A stretch of 64,000 bases of DNA, taken from NCBI GenBank assembly GCA_002419215.1, contig DIFQ01000009.1, forward strand, positions 877 through 64,876, written 5' to 3'. This document shows positions 51,034 to 58,471 of the stretch, piece after piece. The stretch comes from Syntrophaceae bacterium UBA5744 (GTDB taxonomy: Bacteria; Desulfobacterota; Syntrophia; Syntrophales; UBA2192). Below the pieces are notes generated by a model, which worked only from the letters and a program-made list of their open reading frames with translations, did not search any database and was not told the DNA's origin. Numbering within the stretch: position 1 is the first letter of the stretch; the number at the start of each line of letters is the position of its first letter. Both the position numbers and the translations under genes were made by a program.

Positions 51034-51282
51034 CTAGCGTTTTGACTTCCTGCCCTTTGTCTGTTCCCCTACTTCAACCTCGTCTTCACTGCCCTTTGCG
51101 CCCCTCTCCATCAGGACGAGCTTTGCGCCGACCGCCTTGGCGATCTGCTCCAGCTCCTTCTTCCGGAGATGGTAGGAGTAAAAATCGATCTCCACACCCG
51201 AGACTGCCACGATCTTGAAACGGGGCTTTTTCTCCCCCTCGCCGACCTTTCCGCGTTCACGGTAGAAAATTTTTCCCGGCAT
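51034..51282 (-). CDS. Small basic hypothetical protein in the W/Mo locus
   Basis: 82 residues: MPGKIFYRERGKVGEGEKKP, then FKIVAVSGVEIDFYSYHLRK, KELEQIAKAVGAKLVLMERG and an acidic/basic tail. The core may be a small alpha/beta domain. GGGAGGTG lies before the ATG at 51282. It ends 58 bp before the storage-protein gene start. Not recognised. Confidence 0.6.
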   Translation of the reverse strand: MPGKIFYRERGKVGEGEKKPRFKIVAVSGVEIDFYSYHLRKKELEQIAKAVGAKLVLMERGAKGSEDEVEVGEQTKGRKSKR

Positions 51283-51287
51283 GATTG

Positions 51288-52019
51288 TCACCTCCCGTGG
51301 GACTTCTTGCTTCGCTTTTCCCAGAGAGTGTACCACAAACCATTGCCGGAAGGTAGGACGGGAACGACCGCCCTGTGGCCCAGGAGGCGGGGCCGCAGCC
51401 ATCCCTTCGTGTCCACCCGGTCTTCGGGACGGGGGGAGACGGCATCGCGGTCCATGGAGACGACGAAAATGCCACGCCCTTCCAGATCCCCGACGGTGAC
51501 GGTGTCCGGGAAATCCCTCAGGCGGGCAAACTCGATAAATCGCCCGCTCCAGCCCGACGCCGTGAGTCCCACGGCGGCCGCCGCCCCGATGATCCCGTCG
51601 TTGGTGCCGCCGTGGCCGGAGAGATGGAAACCCTTTGTCGCTTTTACCGCCTCTGACTGCGAGACCACGCGCTCCGTGCATTGTCGGCCGAATTCCACGA
51701 GCGGATCGAAGGTGCCGTTCTCGCCCCAGGCGATGCACAGACCCGGGTCACTTCCCGTCAGGGACTCTTTTTCGATATGATGAACAGCCCTGTCCCGAAG
51801 TGTCTCCAGAAGGGCGATGTCGGGAACCTCCACGATGAGGCAGGCGGAGCTGTTGTGCGAGGTGTAGGGGATCCGGTCGTCGACGAGCAGCTGCTGTCGC
51901 ACGACGCCACGGAGACTGCACCCCGCAGGCAGCTGACGTTCGAACCTGCGCGCCAGTTTTCCCGTTCCGACGTCGGCATCGATGTTGTCGGTGTCGTCAA
52001 ATCCGATGTATATTTTCAT
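51288..52019 (-). CDS. TiaS-like (FDDTDN) domain protein
   Basis: 243 residues. MKIYIGFDDTDNIDADVGTG, KLARRFERQLPAGCSL and VVRQQLLVDDRIPYTSHNSS recall the N-terminal domain of tRNA-Ile2 agmatinylcytidine synthetase (TiaS); GGTNDGIIGAAAAVGLTASG is a second conserved glycine-rich loop. The TiaS zinc ribbon is absent. In this operon it is next to molybdate/tungstate genes, so its substrate may not be tRNA. A GGAGG site is 14 bases before the ATG. Confidence 0.65.
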   Translation of the reverse strand: MKIYIGFDDTDNIDADVGTGKLARRFERQLPAGCSLRGVVRQQLLVDDRIPYTSHNSSACLIVEVPDIALLETLRDRAVHHIEKESLTGSDPGLCIAWGENGTFDPLVEFGRQCTERVVSQSEAVKATKGFHLSGHGGTNDGIIGAAAAVGLTASGWSGRFIEFARLRDFPDTVTVGDLEGRGIFVVSMDRDAVSPRPEDRVDTKGWLRPRLLGHRAVVPVLPSGNGLWYTLWEKRSKKSHGR

Positions 52020-52053
52020 GGGTTGGTTGTTGACCTCCAAGGATAACGCGTTT

Positions 52054-53145
52054 TCAGGTGCCGCTCTTCCGAATGACGTGGATGGCCGTGGCCTTCACGG
52101 AGGCGGCGATCTCGTTGCCCTCCTTCATCGACAAGTCCTCGAGGGCGTGCGTCGTGACGTAGGCCACGAGAGGGAACCCGCATGCGATCTCCACCTTGTG
52201 GAAGAGGCCCATCGGGACGATCCGGCCGATCCGCCCGCGGAATGTGTTTCTGGCGCTGGTCTTCACGGTCCCGTCGGGAATGGTCAGCGTCACGTTTTCA
52301 GGGCGGATGCAGAGAATGACCCTTTCCCCCACGCGGCCCTTTCCCACAACCTCGATTTCCGAGCCGTTTACCCCGACGATCAGGGCCGTTTCGTTGGTGT
52401 CCCGAACGTCCCCTTCGAGGATCGTCTCGGTCCCCACGAAAGAGGCCACAAACTCGTCGACGGGCTGGTTCATGATAACGGCGGGGCGGTCGATCTGCGC
52501 GATCCGCCCCCCCTCCATCACTGCGATGCGGTCCGACAGGCGCAGCGCCTCGTTTCGGTCATGGGTGGCCATGATGGTCGTGGTCTTCGTCTCGGCCAGC
52601 ACTTTTTCCAGGTCCGTGACGATCGATTCGCGCGTCGGGGGGTCCAGCGCCGCGAAGGGCTCGTCGAGAAAGAGGATCTCCGGCGAGATGGCGAAGGCCC
52701 TTGCGAGACTTGTCCGCTGGGCCTCGCCGCCCGAGAGGGTCCGGGCCGATCGGTCTCGCAGGTGGGCGATGCCGAAGCGCTCCAGCTGGGATTCCACGAT
52801 GCGTTGTGCCTCCGAGGCCCCGATGCCGCGGATCTTGAGTCCCGATGCGACGTTGCCGAAGACCGTCGTGTCGAAGAGCAGCGGCTCCTGGAAGACCATG
52901 GCGAGCCGGCGCCGGTATTCCAATTTGGGCTGCGCTGTCCCCACCGCCTGCCCCCGGAACAGGATCTCTCCCGCCGAGGGTTTCATCAGGTAGGACAGGG
53001 CCTGCAGGAGCGTTGTCTTCCCCGCGCCGTTGGGGCCGATGAGCGAGAGGGTCTCTCCATCGCAGATATCCATTCCTGGAACGTCGACCAGCAGGCTTCC
53101 CCCGCGAATCACCTTCAGGTTTCTTGCCGCCAGGATCGTCGTCAT
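52054..53145 (-). CDS. tupC: Tungstate/molybdate ABC transporter ATP-binding protein
   Basis: 363 residues. Walker A SLIGPNGAGKTTLLQAL, Q-loop MVFQEPLLFDTTV, signature TLSGGEAQRTSLARA, Walker B ILFLDEPFAALD, switch His in TIMATHDRNEA. After residue 230 a TOBE/MOP-like oxyanion-binding region follows (GSEIEVVGKGRVGERVILCI, SARNTFRGRIGRIVPMGLFH), which allows regulation by bound molybdate or tungstate. The start overlaps the permease stop by four bases. Supplies energy to the import complex at the inner membrane. Confidence 0.92.
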   Translation of the reverse strand: MTTILAARNLKVIRGGSLLVDVPGMDICDGETLSLIGPNGAGKTTLLQALSYLMKPSAGEILFRGQAVGTAQPKLEYRRRLAMVFQEPLLFDTTVFGNVASGLKIRGIGASEAQRIVESQLERFGIAHLRDRSARTLSGGEAQRTSLARAFAISPEILFLDEPFAALDPPTRESIVTDLEKVLAETKTTTIMATHDRNEALRLSDRIAVMEGGRIAQIDRPAVIMNQPVDEFVASFVGTETILEGDVRDTNETALIVGVNGSEIEVVGKGRVGERVILCIRPENVTLTIPDGTVKTSARNTFRGRIGRIVPMGLFHKVEIACGFPLVAYVTTHALEDLSMKEGNEIAASVKATAIHVIRKSGT

Positions 53146-53840
53146 CGCGGCCTCTCCCTCTGCTGGACGTAGGTGAGAACGAGGTTGATGGCGTAGGCGA
53201 AGAGCAGCAGGATGATGCCCAGTGCGATGGCGACGTCGAAGTTTCCCCGGCTTGTCTCCATGACGGTCGCCGTCGTGAGTACGCGGGTGTATCCCTTGAT
53301 GTTTCCGCCCACCATGATGGAGGCGCCGACCTCGGAGATGACGCCGCCGAAACCGGCCATGACCGCCGCCAGCAGCGGGAGCCGCGCCTCGCGGATAAGG
53401 ATGCGGACCATCTGCAGGCGCGTGGCACCCAGGGCGAGGATCTGCAGCCGAAGCTTCTTGGGCAGCTGCTGCATCGAGGCGAGCGATATCCCCGTCACGA
53501 TGGGTGTCGCGATGATCGCCTGGGCGAGGATCATGGCCGCGGGTGTGTAGAGGATCTCCAGGAAGCCCAGCGGCCCGTTTCGCCACAGGAAGATCGTGAC
53601 GAAGAGCCCCACCACCACGGGGGGCAGGGCCATCCCCGTGTTGATGAGGCTCACCACGAACTTGCGCCCCGGGAATTGCGTGAGGGCCACCACGGTCCCC
53701 ACGGACATCCCGAAGAACAGGCTGATAAACGTTGCCGTGCCCGAGACCTTCAGGGAAAACCAGGTGATCCCCAAAACCTCGGGGTCGAAGGTGACAAGCA
53801 GGATGAATGCCTGCCTGATTCCGTCAAGAATGATGTCCAT
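53142..53840 (-). CDS. tupB: Tungstate ABC transporter permease
   Basis: 232 residues with about five or six membrane helices. ITWFSLKVSGTATFISLFFG at the N-terminus and the cytoplasmic coupling loop PKKLRLQILALGATRLQMVRIL, followed by LLAAVMAGFGGVISEVGASIM, are standard for the TupB/ModB class. It works with the ATPase (4-bp overlap) and the TupA protein (24 bp upstream). Confidence 0.92.
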   Translation of the reverse strand: MDIILDGIRQAFILLVTFDPEVLGITWFSLKVSGTATFISLFFGMSVGTVVALTQFPGRKFVVSLINTGMALPPVVVGLFVTIFLWRNGPLGFLEILYTPAAMILAQAIIATPIVTGISLASMQQLPKKLRLQILALGATRLQMVRILIREARLPLLAAVMAGFGGVISEVGASIMVGGNIKGYTRVLTTATVMETSRGNFDVAIALGIILLLFAYAINLVLTYVQQRERPR

Positions 53841-53864
53841 TTACGCTTCCAGGACCCCCAACGT

Positions 53865-54737
53865 CTACAGCCCCAGATCCTCCACCTTCTTGCCGGCATC
53901 GGGGAAGAAGAGCGGAGAGCCGAACTTTTCGACGCCGAAGGTCTTTATCACGGCCTGTACGTCCTTGGATACCATGAAGTCGGCGAAGGCCTTACCGCCG
54001 GCGAAGTTGGCCTTGGTCCATTTCTTCGGGTTCACCTCGATGACGTGGTAGATGTTAAGGAGGATCCCGTCGCCCTCGACGAGGATGTCGAGGCCCAGAC
54101 CCTTCTTCAGGGCCAGGTAGGTTCCCCGGTCGGCCAGCGTGTAGGTCTTCTTCTCGGCCGCGACGGCCAGAGTCTGCCCCATGCCGAGCCCCGTCTGCTG
54201 GTACCACTTCTCTCCCTCGTACTTGACGCCGGCGGTCTTCCAGATGTCCATCTCCTTGGCGTGGGTCCCCGATTTGTCGCCGCGGGACATGAAGATGCTG
54301 CCCGCTGCGGCGATTTTCTTGAAGGCCTCCGTGGCCTTCTTCATTCCCTTGATTTTGGCCGGGTCACTCGGCGGGCCCACGATGATGAAGTCGTTGTGCA
54401 TGACGAGCCTGCGCTCGACGCCGTTGCCGTCAGCCATGAACTTCTTCTCCGCCGCGGGCGAGTGAACGAGCAGCACGTCTGCCTCGCCCTTGGCGCCCAT
54501 GGCCATGGCCTGCCCGGAGCCCACGGCGATGGTCTTCACGAAGTAGCCCGTCTTTTTTTCGAACATGGGAATGAGTGTGTCAAGAAGCCCCGAGTCCTGG
54601 GTGCTCGTCGTCGTGGCAAGGATGACGGCCTTCTGTGCCTTGGCAGCTTCTGCGGTCGTGATCCCGGCCGCGATGACCAGTGCGGCGGCAGCCAGCGCGA
54701 TCCCGGTAAGGAACGGATTCCTTTTGAATTTCAGCAT
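53865..54737 (-). CDS. tupA: Tungstate-binding periplasmic protein TupA
   Basis: 290 residues. Signal peptide (FLTGIALAAAALVIAAGITT), then ILATTTSTQDSGLLDTLIPM, the TTTSTxDSGLL motif that marks tungstate-specific TupA proteins. VLLVHSPAAEKKFMADGNG, MSRGDKSGTHAKEM and the C-terminal FGSPLFFPDAG are also conserved. Binds tungstate in the periplasm for TupBC. Confidence 0.93.
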   Translation of the reverse strand: MLKFKRNPFLTGIALAAAALVIAAGITTAEAAKAQKAVILATTTSTQDSGLLDTLIPMFEKKTGYFVKTIAVGSGQAMAMGAKGEADVLLVHSPAAEKKFMADGNGVERRLVMHNDFIIVGPPSDPAKIKGMKKATEAFKKIAAAGSIFMSRGDKSGTHAKEMDIWKTAGVKYEGEKWYQQTGLGMGQTLAVAAEKKTYTLADRGTYLALKKGLGLDILVEGDGILLNIYHVIEVNPKKWTKANFAGGKAFADFMVSKDVQAVIKTFGVEKFGSPLFFPDAGKKVEDLGL

Positions 54738-54780
54738 GAGATCCTCCTTCTAATCGATGAATGTGCGTTGAAACGTTGTG

Positions 54781-55641
54781 TCAACCCTTGATGCCCTTTT
54801 TCTTTCTCCATTCCTTGGAGTTGGGGAAGAAGAGGGGGCTTCCGTACGTGTCTTTCCCGAAGGTGCTGATGATCTTCTGGCCCTTGTTGGGGTGGGTGAG
54901 CCATTTCACGAAGGTCATCGTGTCCTTTTGGTTTACACGGGGGAATTTCTTGGGGTTGACGGGGATGAGGGTGATGTAGTTCAACAGGGCCTTGTCTTTT
55001 TCCACAAGGATGTCGAGCTTGATCTCCTTCTTCAGGGAGAGGTAAGTGGCGCGGTCGATCAAGGTGTAGGCCTGCTTTTCGTTGACGTACTTGAGGGTGG
55101 CGGCATTCCCTGCCGAGCCTTTTTCGTAGACGACATACCACGGGCCGGATGGCTTGATTCCCGCTCCCTCCCAGAGCACCATCTCTGCCACGTGCGTGCC
55201 CGACTTGTCGCCCCGCGTGACGAAGGTCGCCTGCTTCGCCGCGATGGCCTTCAGGGCCTCTGCGGCCGTCTTCATGCCGCGGATTTTGGCAGGATCCGAA
55301 GAGGGGCCCACGAGGATGAAGTCGTTGTACATGAGGTCGATTCTCTCCGTTCCATAGCCCTCTGCCACGAATTTCTCCTCCAGCGATTTGGCGTGGACCA
55401 TGACCAGATCGATGTTCCCCTTCTGGGCGATCTTCAGGGTTGCCCCCGTTCCGGCGCCGACGTGGCGGACGCGTACGCCTGTCTCCTTCTCGAATTGATC
55501 CTCCAGGGCCGCCACGATCCCCGAGTCGACGGGACCGATGGTGCTTGCCATGAAGACGAAGCCCTTTGCCTGGGCCTGGGCCAGTGTTGCCATGCCCAGG
55601 ACGAGCATGACAACGAGAATGGATTGCAGTGTACGTCTCAT
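54781..55641 (-). CDS. Second TupA-like periplasmic binding protein, altered motif
   Basis: 286 residues. Signal peptide (LQSILVVMLVLGMATLAQA). The paralogue keeps LVMVHAKSLEEKFVAEGYG, FVTRGDKSGTHVAEM and TYGSPLFFPNSKEW but the ligand loop is FMASTIGPVDSGIVAALEDQ instead of TTTSTQDSGLL. So its oxyanion may not be tungstate; molybdate or another anion is possible. It precedes tupA by 43 bp. Two binding proteins for one membrane complex is unusual. Confidence 0.85.
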   Translation of the reverse strand: MRRTLQSILVVMLVLGMATLAQAQAKGFVFMASTIGPVDSGIVAALEDQFEKETGVRVRHVGAGTGATLKIAQKGNIDLVMVHAKSLEEKFVAEGYGTERIDLMYNDFILVGPSSDPAKIRGMKTAAEALKAIAAKQATFVTRGDKSGTHVAEMVLWEGAGIKPSGPWYVVYEKGSAGNAATLKYVNEKQAYTLIDRATYLSLKKEIKLDILVEKDKALLNYITLIPVNPKKFPRVNQKDTMTFVKWLTHPNKGQKIISTFGKDTYGSPLFFPNSKEWRKKKGIKG

Positions 55642-55658
55642 GATTCCTCCTTTTTGTT

Positions 55659-56576
55659 CTACAGCGTTGAGTATAAAATCTTCCCCGAATCTTCGAAGCC
55701 ATAGCCCCCCAGCTTCTCGAAGCGCTCGCGGAATCCGGGGGATCGCAGGATCTCCATGAGGGCCTGGATGCCTTTGTGGAAATACGTTGACTGGCCCACG
55801 GCCATGTCGAAGTCCTCGCGGGTCACAGGGATGAAGTGAAGCCCCATGAGCCGCGAGACGGCTACCGTGGCGATCCCCGCGTCCGCCTCGCCCGAGAGGA
55901 TGGACAGGCCCACCTCGACGTGGGTGTAAACTTCCCGGTCATAGCCCTTGATGCTCATGGACGGGATGCGGCGCTTTGCCAGTTCGCAGTCCAGCAACAG
56001 CCTTGTTCCCGAGCCCGCCTGGCGGTTGACAAAATGAATGCCGCCTCCGGGAAGATCGTCGAAGCCTTTGATTCCTTTTGGATTTCCCGACGCCGCGACA
56101 ATGCCGATTTCCCGGCGGAAGAGGTGAACCAGGACGGTTTTCGCCCCAGGCAGATATTTTGGGATGAAGGGGGTGTTGTAGCGGCCCGTCTCCGGGTCGA
56201 GCAGGTGGGTCCAGGCGACATCGGTGTGCCCCGCTCCAAGCGCCTTGAGGCCGTCCGTGCTGCCCGTGTTGGCGCAGAAAAAGTAGAAATCGGGGTGCGA
56301 TTGCCGCATCCCCGTGAGAAGGAAGTCCAGCACCGGGTCGTTGCTCCCCGACGCCAGAAGGGCCCCCTCCACGGCTCGGCTCCTTTCCCGTGCCTGCTTC
56401 AGTCCGCTTCGCGCATTTTCCTCGATCCACTCGTCGATGAGCTTTTTCGGGAAGACCCACTTTCCCGTAACGCGGGTCCCGGGGATCCGGCCCGCCTTGA
56501 TCAGGGCGTAGACCTGTTTTTCGTTGATCCCGAGGTAGGCCGCAACCTCCTTTGTGCTGAACATGGTGTCTGACAT
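55659..56576 (-). CDS. Helix-turn-helix regulator with periplasmic-binding-protein-like domain
   Basis: 305 residues. The first 55 are an excisionase-type HTH (FSTKEVAAYLGINEKQVYAL, then GTRVTGKWVFPKK). The rest is a PBP-like domain (SGSNDPVLDFLLTGMRQSHP, GAGHTDVAWTHLLDPETGRY, FVNRQAGSGTRLLLDCE) without a signal peptide. Such one-component proteins sense a small molecule; in this locus an oxyanion or molybdopterin-related ligand is likely. 17 bp before the second binding-protein gene, it is likely autoregulated with the operon. Confidence 0.85.
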   Translation of the reverse strand: MSDTMFSTKEVAAYLGINEKQVYALIKAGRIPGTRVTGKWVFPKKLIDEWIEENARSGLKQARERSRAVEGALLASGSNDPVLDFLLTGMRQSHPDFYFFCANTGSTDGLKALGAGHTDVAWTHLLDPETGRYNTPFIPKYLPGAKTVLVHLFRREIGIVAASGNPKGIKGFDDLPGGGIHFVNRQAGSGTRLLLDCELAKRRIPSMSIKGYDREVYTHVEVGLSILSGEADAGIATVAVSRLMGLHFIPVTREDFDMAVGQSTYFHKGIQALMEILRSPGFRERFEKLGGYGFEDSGKILYSTL

Positions 56577-56695
56577 CGAAACTCCCGGACTATCAAAGGC
56601 AAGGGAATGGATAGCACCAATTCATAGCGCAAATCAGGATACACTACAACCATTTATTACCAATTATGACAATTTCACCAAAATTATCCTTGACC

Positions 56696-56717
56696 TTATG
56701 TAATTATTGACATAAGT
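56696..56717. promoter_or_regulatory. Operator-like palindrome
   Basis: CTTATGT and ACATAAG are perfect inverted repeats around eight bases. It lies 120 bp upstream of the HTH regulator start and upstream of the porin leader, so it could control either divergent unit. Site recognised by the pattern only. Confidence 0.45.
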
Positions 56718-56732
56718 GGAGCTATGCTCGTG

Positions 56733-56850
56733 GCAGGGGGTGATGGCAGCAGGTTTTTTGCTGCGGGGAGGCGGGCAAAGCCATCACGAGACCGACCGCC
56801 ACAGGGCCGAAAGATATGGGGAATATCCGGCGGGGCATGACCCCGGGATG
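56733..56850 (+). ncRNA. Structured leader of the porin gene, class unknown
   Basis: GTGATGGC (56741-56748) pairs perfectly with GCCATCAC (56781-56788), enclosing a CAGCA/TGCTG hairpin and the loop GAGGCGGGCAAA. Then CCGCC pairs with GGCGG around a GATAT/ATATC hairpin, and GGGGCATGACCCC forms a further stem. The whole precedes the porin ATG by about 40 bases on the plus strand. The GGGCAAAGCC element recalls c-di-GMP riboswitches, but I cannot match the full consensus. Confidence 0.4.
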
Positions 56851-56891
56851 CACCTCATTATTTATTTTTTGGGGAGAAGGAGGAGTAAATA

Positions 56892-58280
56892 ATGAAGAAT
56901 CTTTTAATCGGTTTCCTCGCTGTCGGACTGATCATGGGCTTCGCCATGACGGCCTTCGCTCAGCCGAACATCAAGGCGAGCGGCCAGTTGTACGCTTACG
57001 GTTCCTATGTTGACAACATGAGGTTGCTCAAGGACGGTGATTCCCGAGCCAACATCGCGAACCGCCTGAGGATGCAGTTCCAGATCCAGGTGCAGGAAGG
57101 TCTGAGGCTGACGACCCGCTTCGACGCCCTGGAAAGGGTTTGGGGCGAGCAGAATGCGGCCGCAGCTCCCAGCCCCGGTTCCTCCGGCTGGACTGGTGGC
57201 TCAGCCGCCACGACGGAGCGCAACATCTCCTGGGAGCGCGCTTACGTGACCTTTAACGCACTCTACGGCGTGTTCGATGTGGGCTTCCAGCAGTCCCGCG
57301 CTTGGGGCACCTGCGCGTTCTGCGATGACAGCGATTCCGATGCCGGGATCCACTACCGCTACATGATGGGCCCCTGGACCTTCGGTCTCGAGTACCAGAA
57401 GAGGGCCGACACCAACTTCTCCGGCGAAGGCAGCGGCCAGGGCGGCGCCCAACTCGGCGGTACCGACAAGGACCATGACGTCTATCACATTTTCGGGATC
57501 TATCGCTGGGCGCTGGGCCAGGCAGGCCTCCGCTACGAGCTCGATCGCGACGCAACCGGCGGCAAGTTCGGCGCCGGCGGCGCAGGCGTGACCCGAGTTG
57601 CCCCTTACGGCACGGCGGGACTTAACACCGTCGAGTGGGTTTCCACATTCCACGAAATCGCCCCCTACGTCCAGTGGAAGATCGGCGCCTTCGATCTCGA
57701 GGGCGAGATCCACTACATCTGGGGCAAGACGGACTATAACGGCGCCACAACCGACGTCGACCGAAAGGGCTACTCTCTGTACCTGATGGGCAAATACACA
57801 ATGGCAGCCTTCTACGGCGGCCTCGAGTTTGCCTGGATCACCGGCGACGATCCTTCCACGACCGACAAGAATGAAGCGGGACTGCTCGGCGGGACGACCT
57901 GGGATCCGATGCTCATTTACGGCAACTACTGGTATGGAAAACATGAGGGCGCCATGGGTCCCGGGGCCGGTGCAACGGTCACCAACCAGGAGTCGAACGT
58001 GATCATGGTCAAGCCCATCATCGGCTGGAAGGTCAATCCCCAACTCGAGATCGTGGTCCAGTATGCCTGGCTGAAGGCCGACGAAGTCGCGGCGGGTCGG
58101 GATGACGAGTACGGCAAGGAATTCGACATCTACGCAACCTACAAGCTCTATAACAACCTGTCCTACACGGTGGGTTTCGCCTACTTCTGGACCGGAGACT
58201 GGTTCAAGGGCACCGCAGCCCAGAACTTCAACATCGACGACAACTATCTGGTCATGAACGCCGTGAACTTCGCGTTCTGA
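56892..58280 (+). CDS. Outer-membrane porin-like beta-barrel protein
   Basis: 462 residues. Signal peptide (LLIGFLAVGLIMGFAMTAFA), then alternating aromatic/hydrophilic strands such as IKASGQLYAYGSYVDNMR and RLRMQFQIQVQEGLRLTTRF, and a C-terminal VMNAVNFAF ending in Phe, the classic outer-membrane assembly signal. No ligand motif is visible. GGAGGAG precedes the ATG. Monocistronic with its own terminator. Expression probably controlled through the structured leader. Confidence 0.9.
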   Translation: MKNLLIGFLAVGLIMGFAMTAFAQPNIKASGQLYAYGSYVDNMRLLKDGDSRANIANRLRMQFQIQVQEGLRLTTRFDALERVWGEQNAAAAPSPGSSGWTGGSAATTERNISWERAYVTFNALYGVFDVGFQQSRAWGTCAFCDDSDSDAGIHYRYMMGPWTFGLEYQKRADTNFSGEGSGQGGAQLGGTDKDHDVYHIFGIYRWALGQAGLRYELDRDATGGKFGAGGAGVTRVAPYGTAGLNTVEWVSTFHEIAPYVQWKIGAFDLEGEIHYIWGKTDYNGATTDVDRKGYSLYLMGKYTMAAFYGGLEFAWITGDDPSTTDKNEAGLLGGTTWDPMLIYGNYWYGKHEGAMGPGAGATVTNQESNVIMVKPIIGWKVNPQLEIVVQYAWLKADEVAAGRDDEYGKEFDIYATYKLYNNLSYTVGFAYFWTGDWFKGTAAQNFNIDDNYLVMNAVNFAF

Positions 58281-58311
58281 GCGAACAAGACAGGCAGTTG
58301 ACTGAAACTGG

Positions 58312-58346
58312 AACCCCGGAGGGTGCAAGACCCCCCGGGGTTTTTT
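58312..58346 (+). terminator. Rho-independent terminator after the porin gene
   Basis: AACCCCGGAGGG and the C6GGGGTT region pair around TGCAAGA, followed by T6. Confidence 0.85.
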
Positions 58347-58471
58347 CTTCGGCGTCGAAGCCTTTCGAATGATCGTGACGATCTGCATCGGTTTGCGGCT
58401 TGACGGTCTTTGTCATGAAGTGTACAGTAATAAGAAATATGCAAGTGCCTGCATCAAAAGGGAAAAGAGAC

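Noticed and set aside
55659..56576. Call as ModE or TunR
   Set aside because: The domain order (excisionase-type HTH plus PBP-like domain) differs from ModE (winged helix plus MOP) and from my recollection of TunR.
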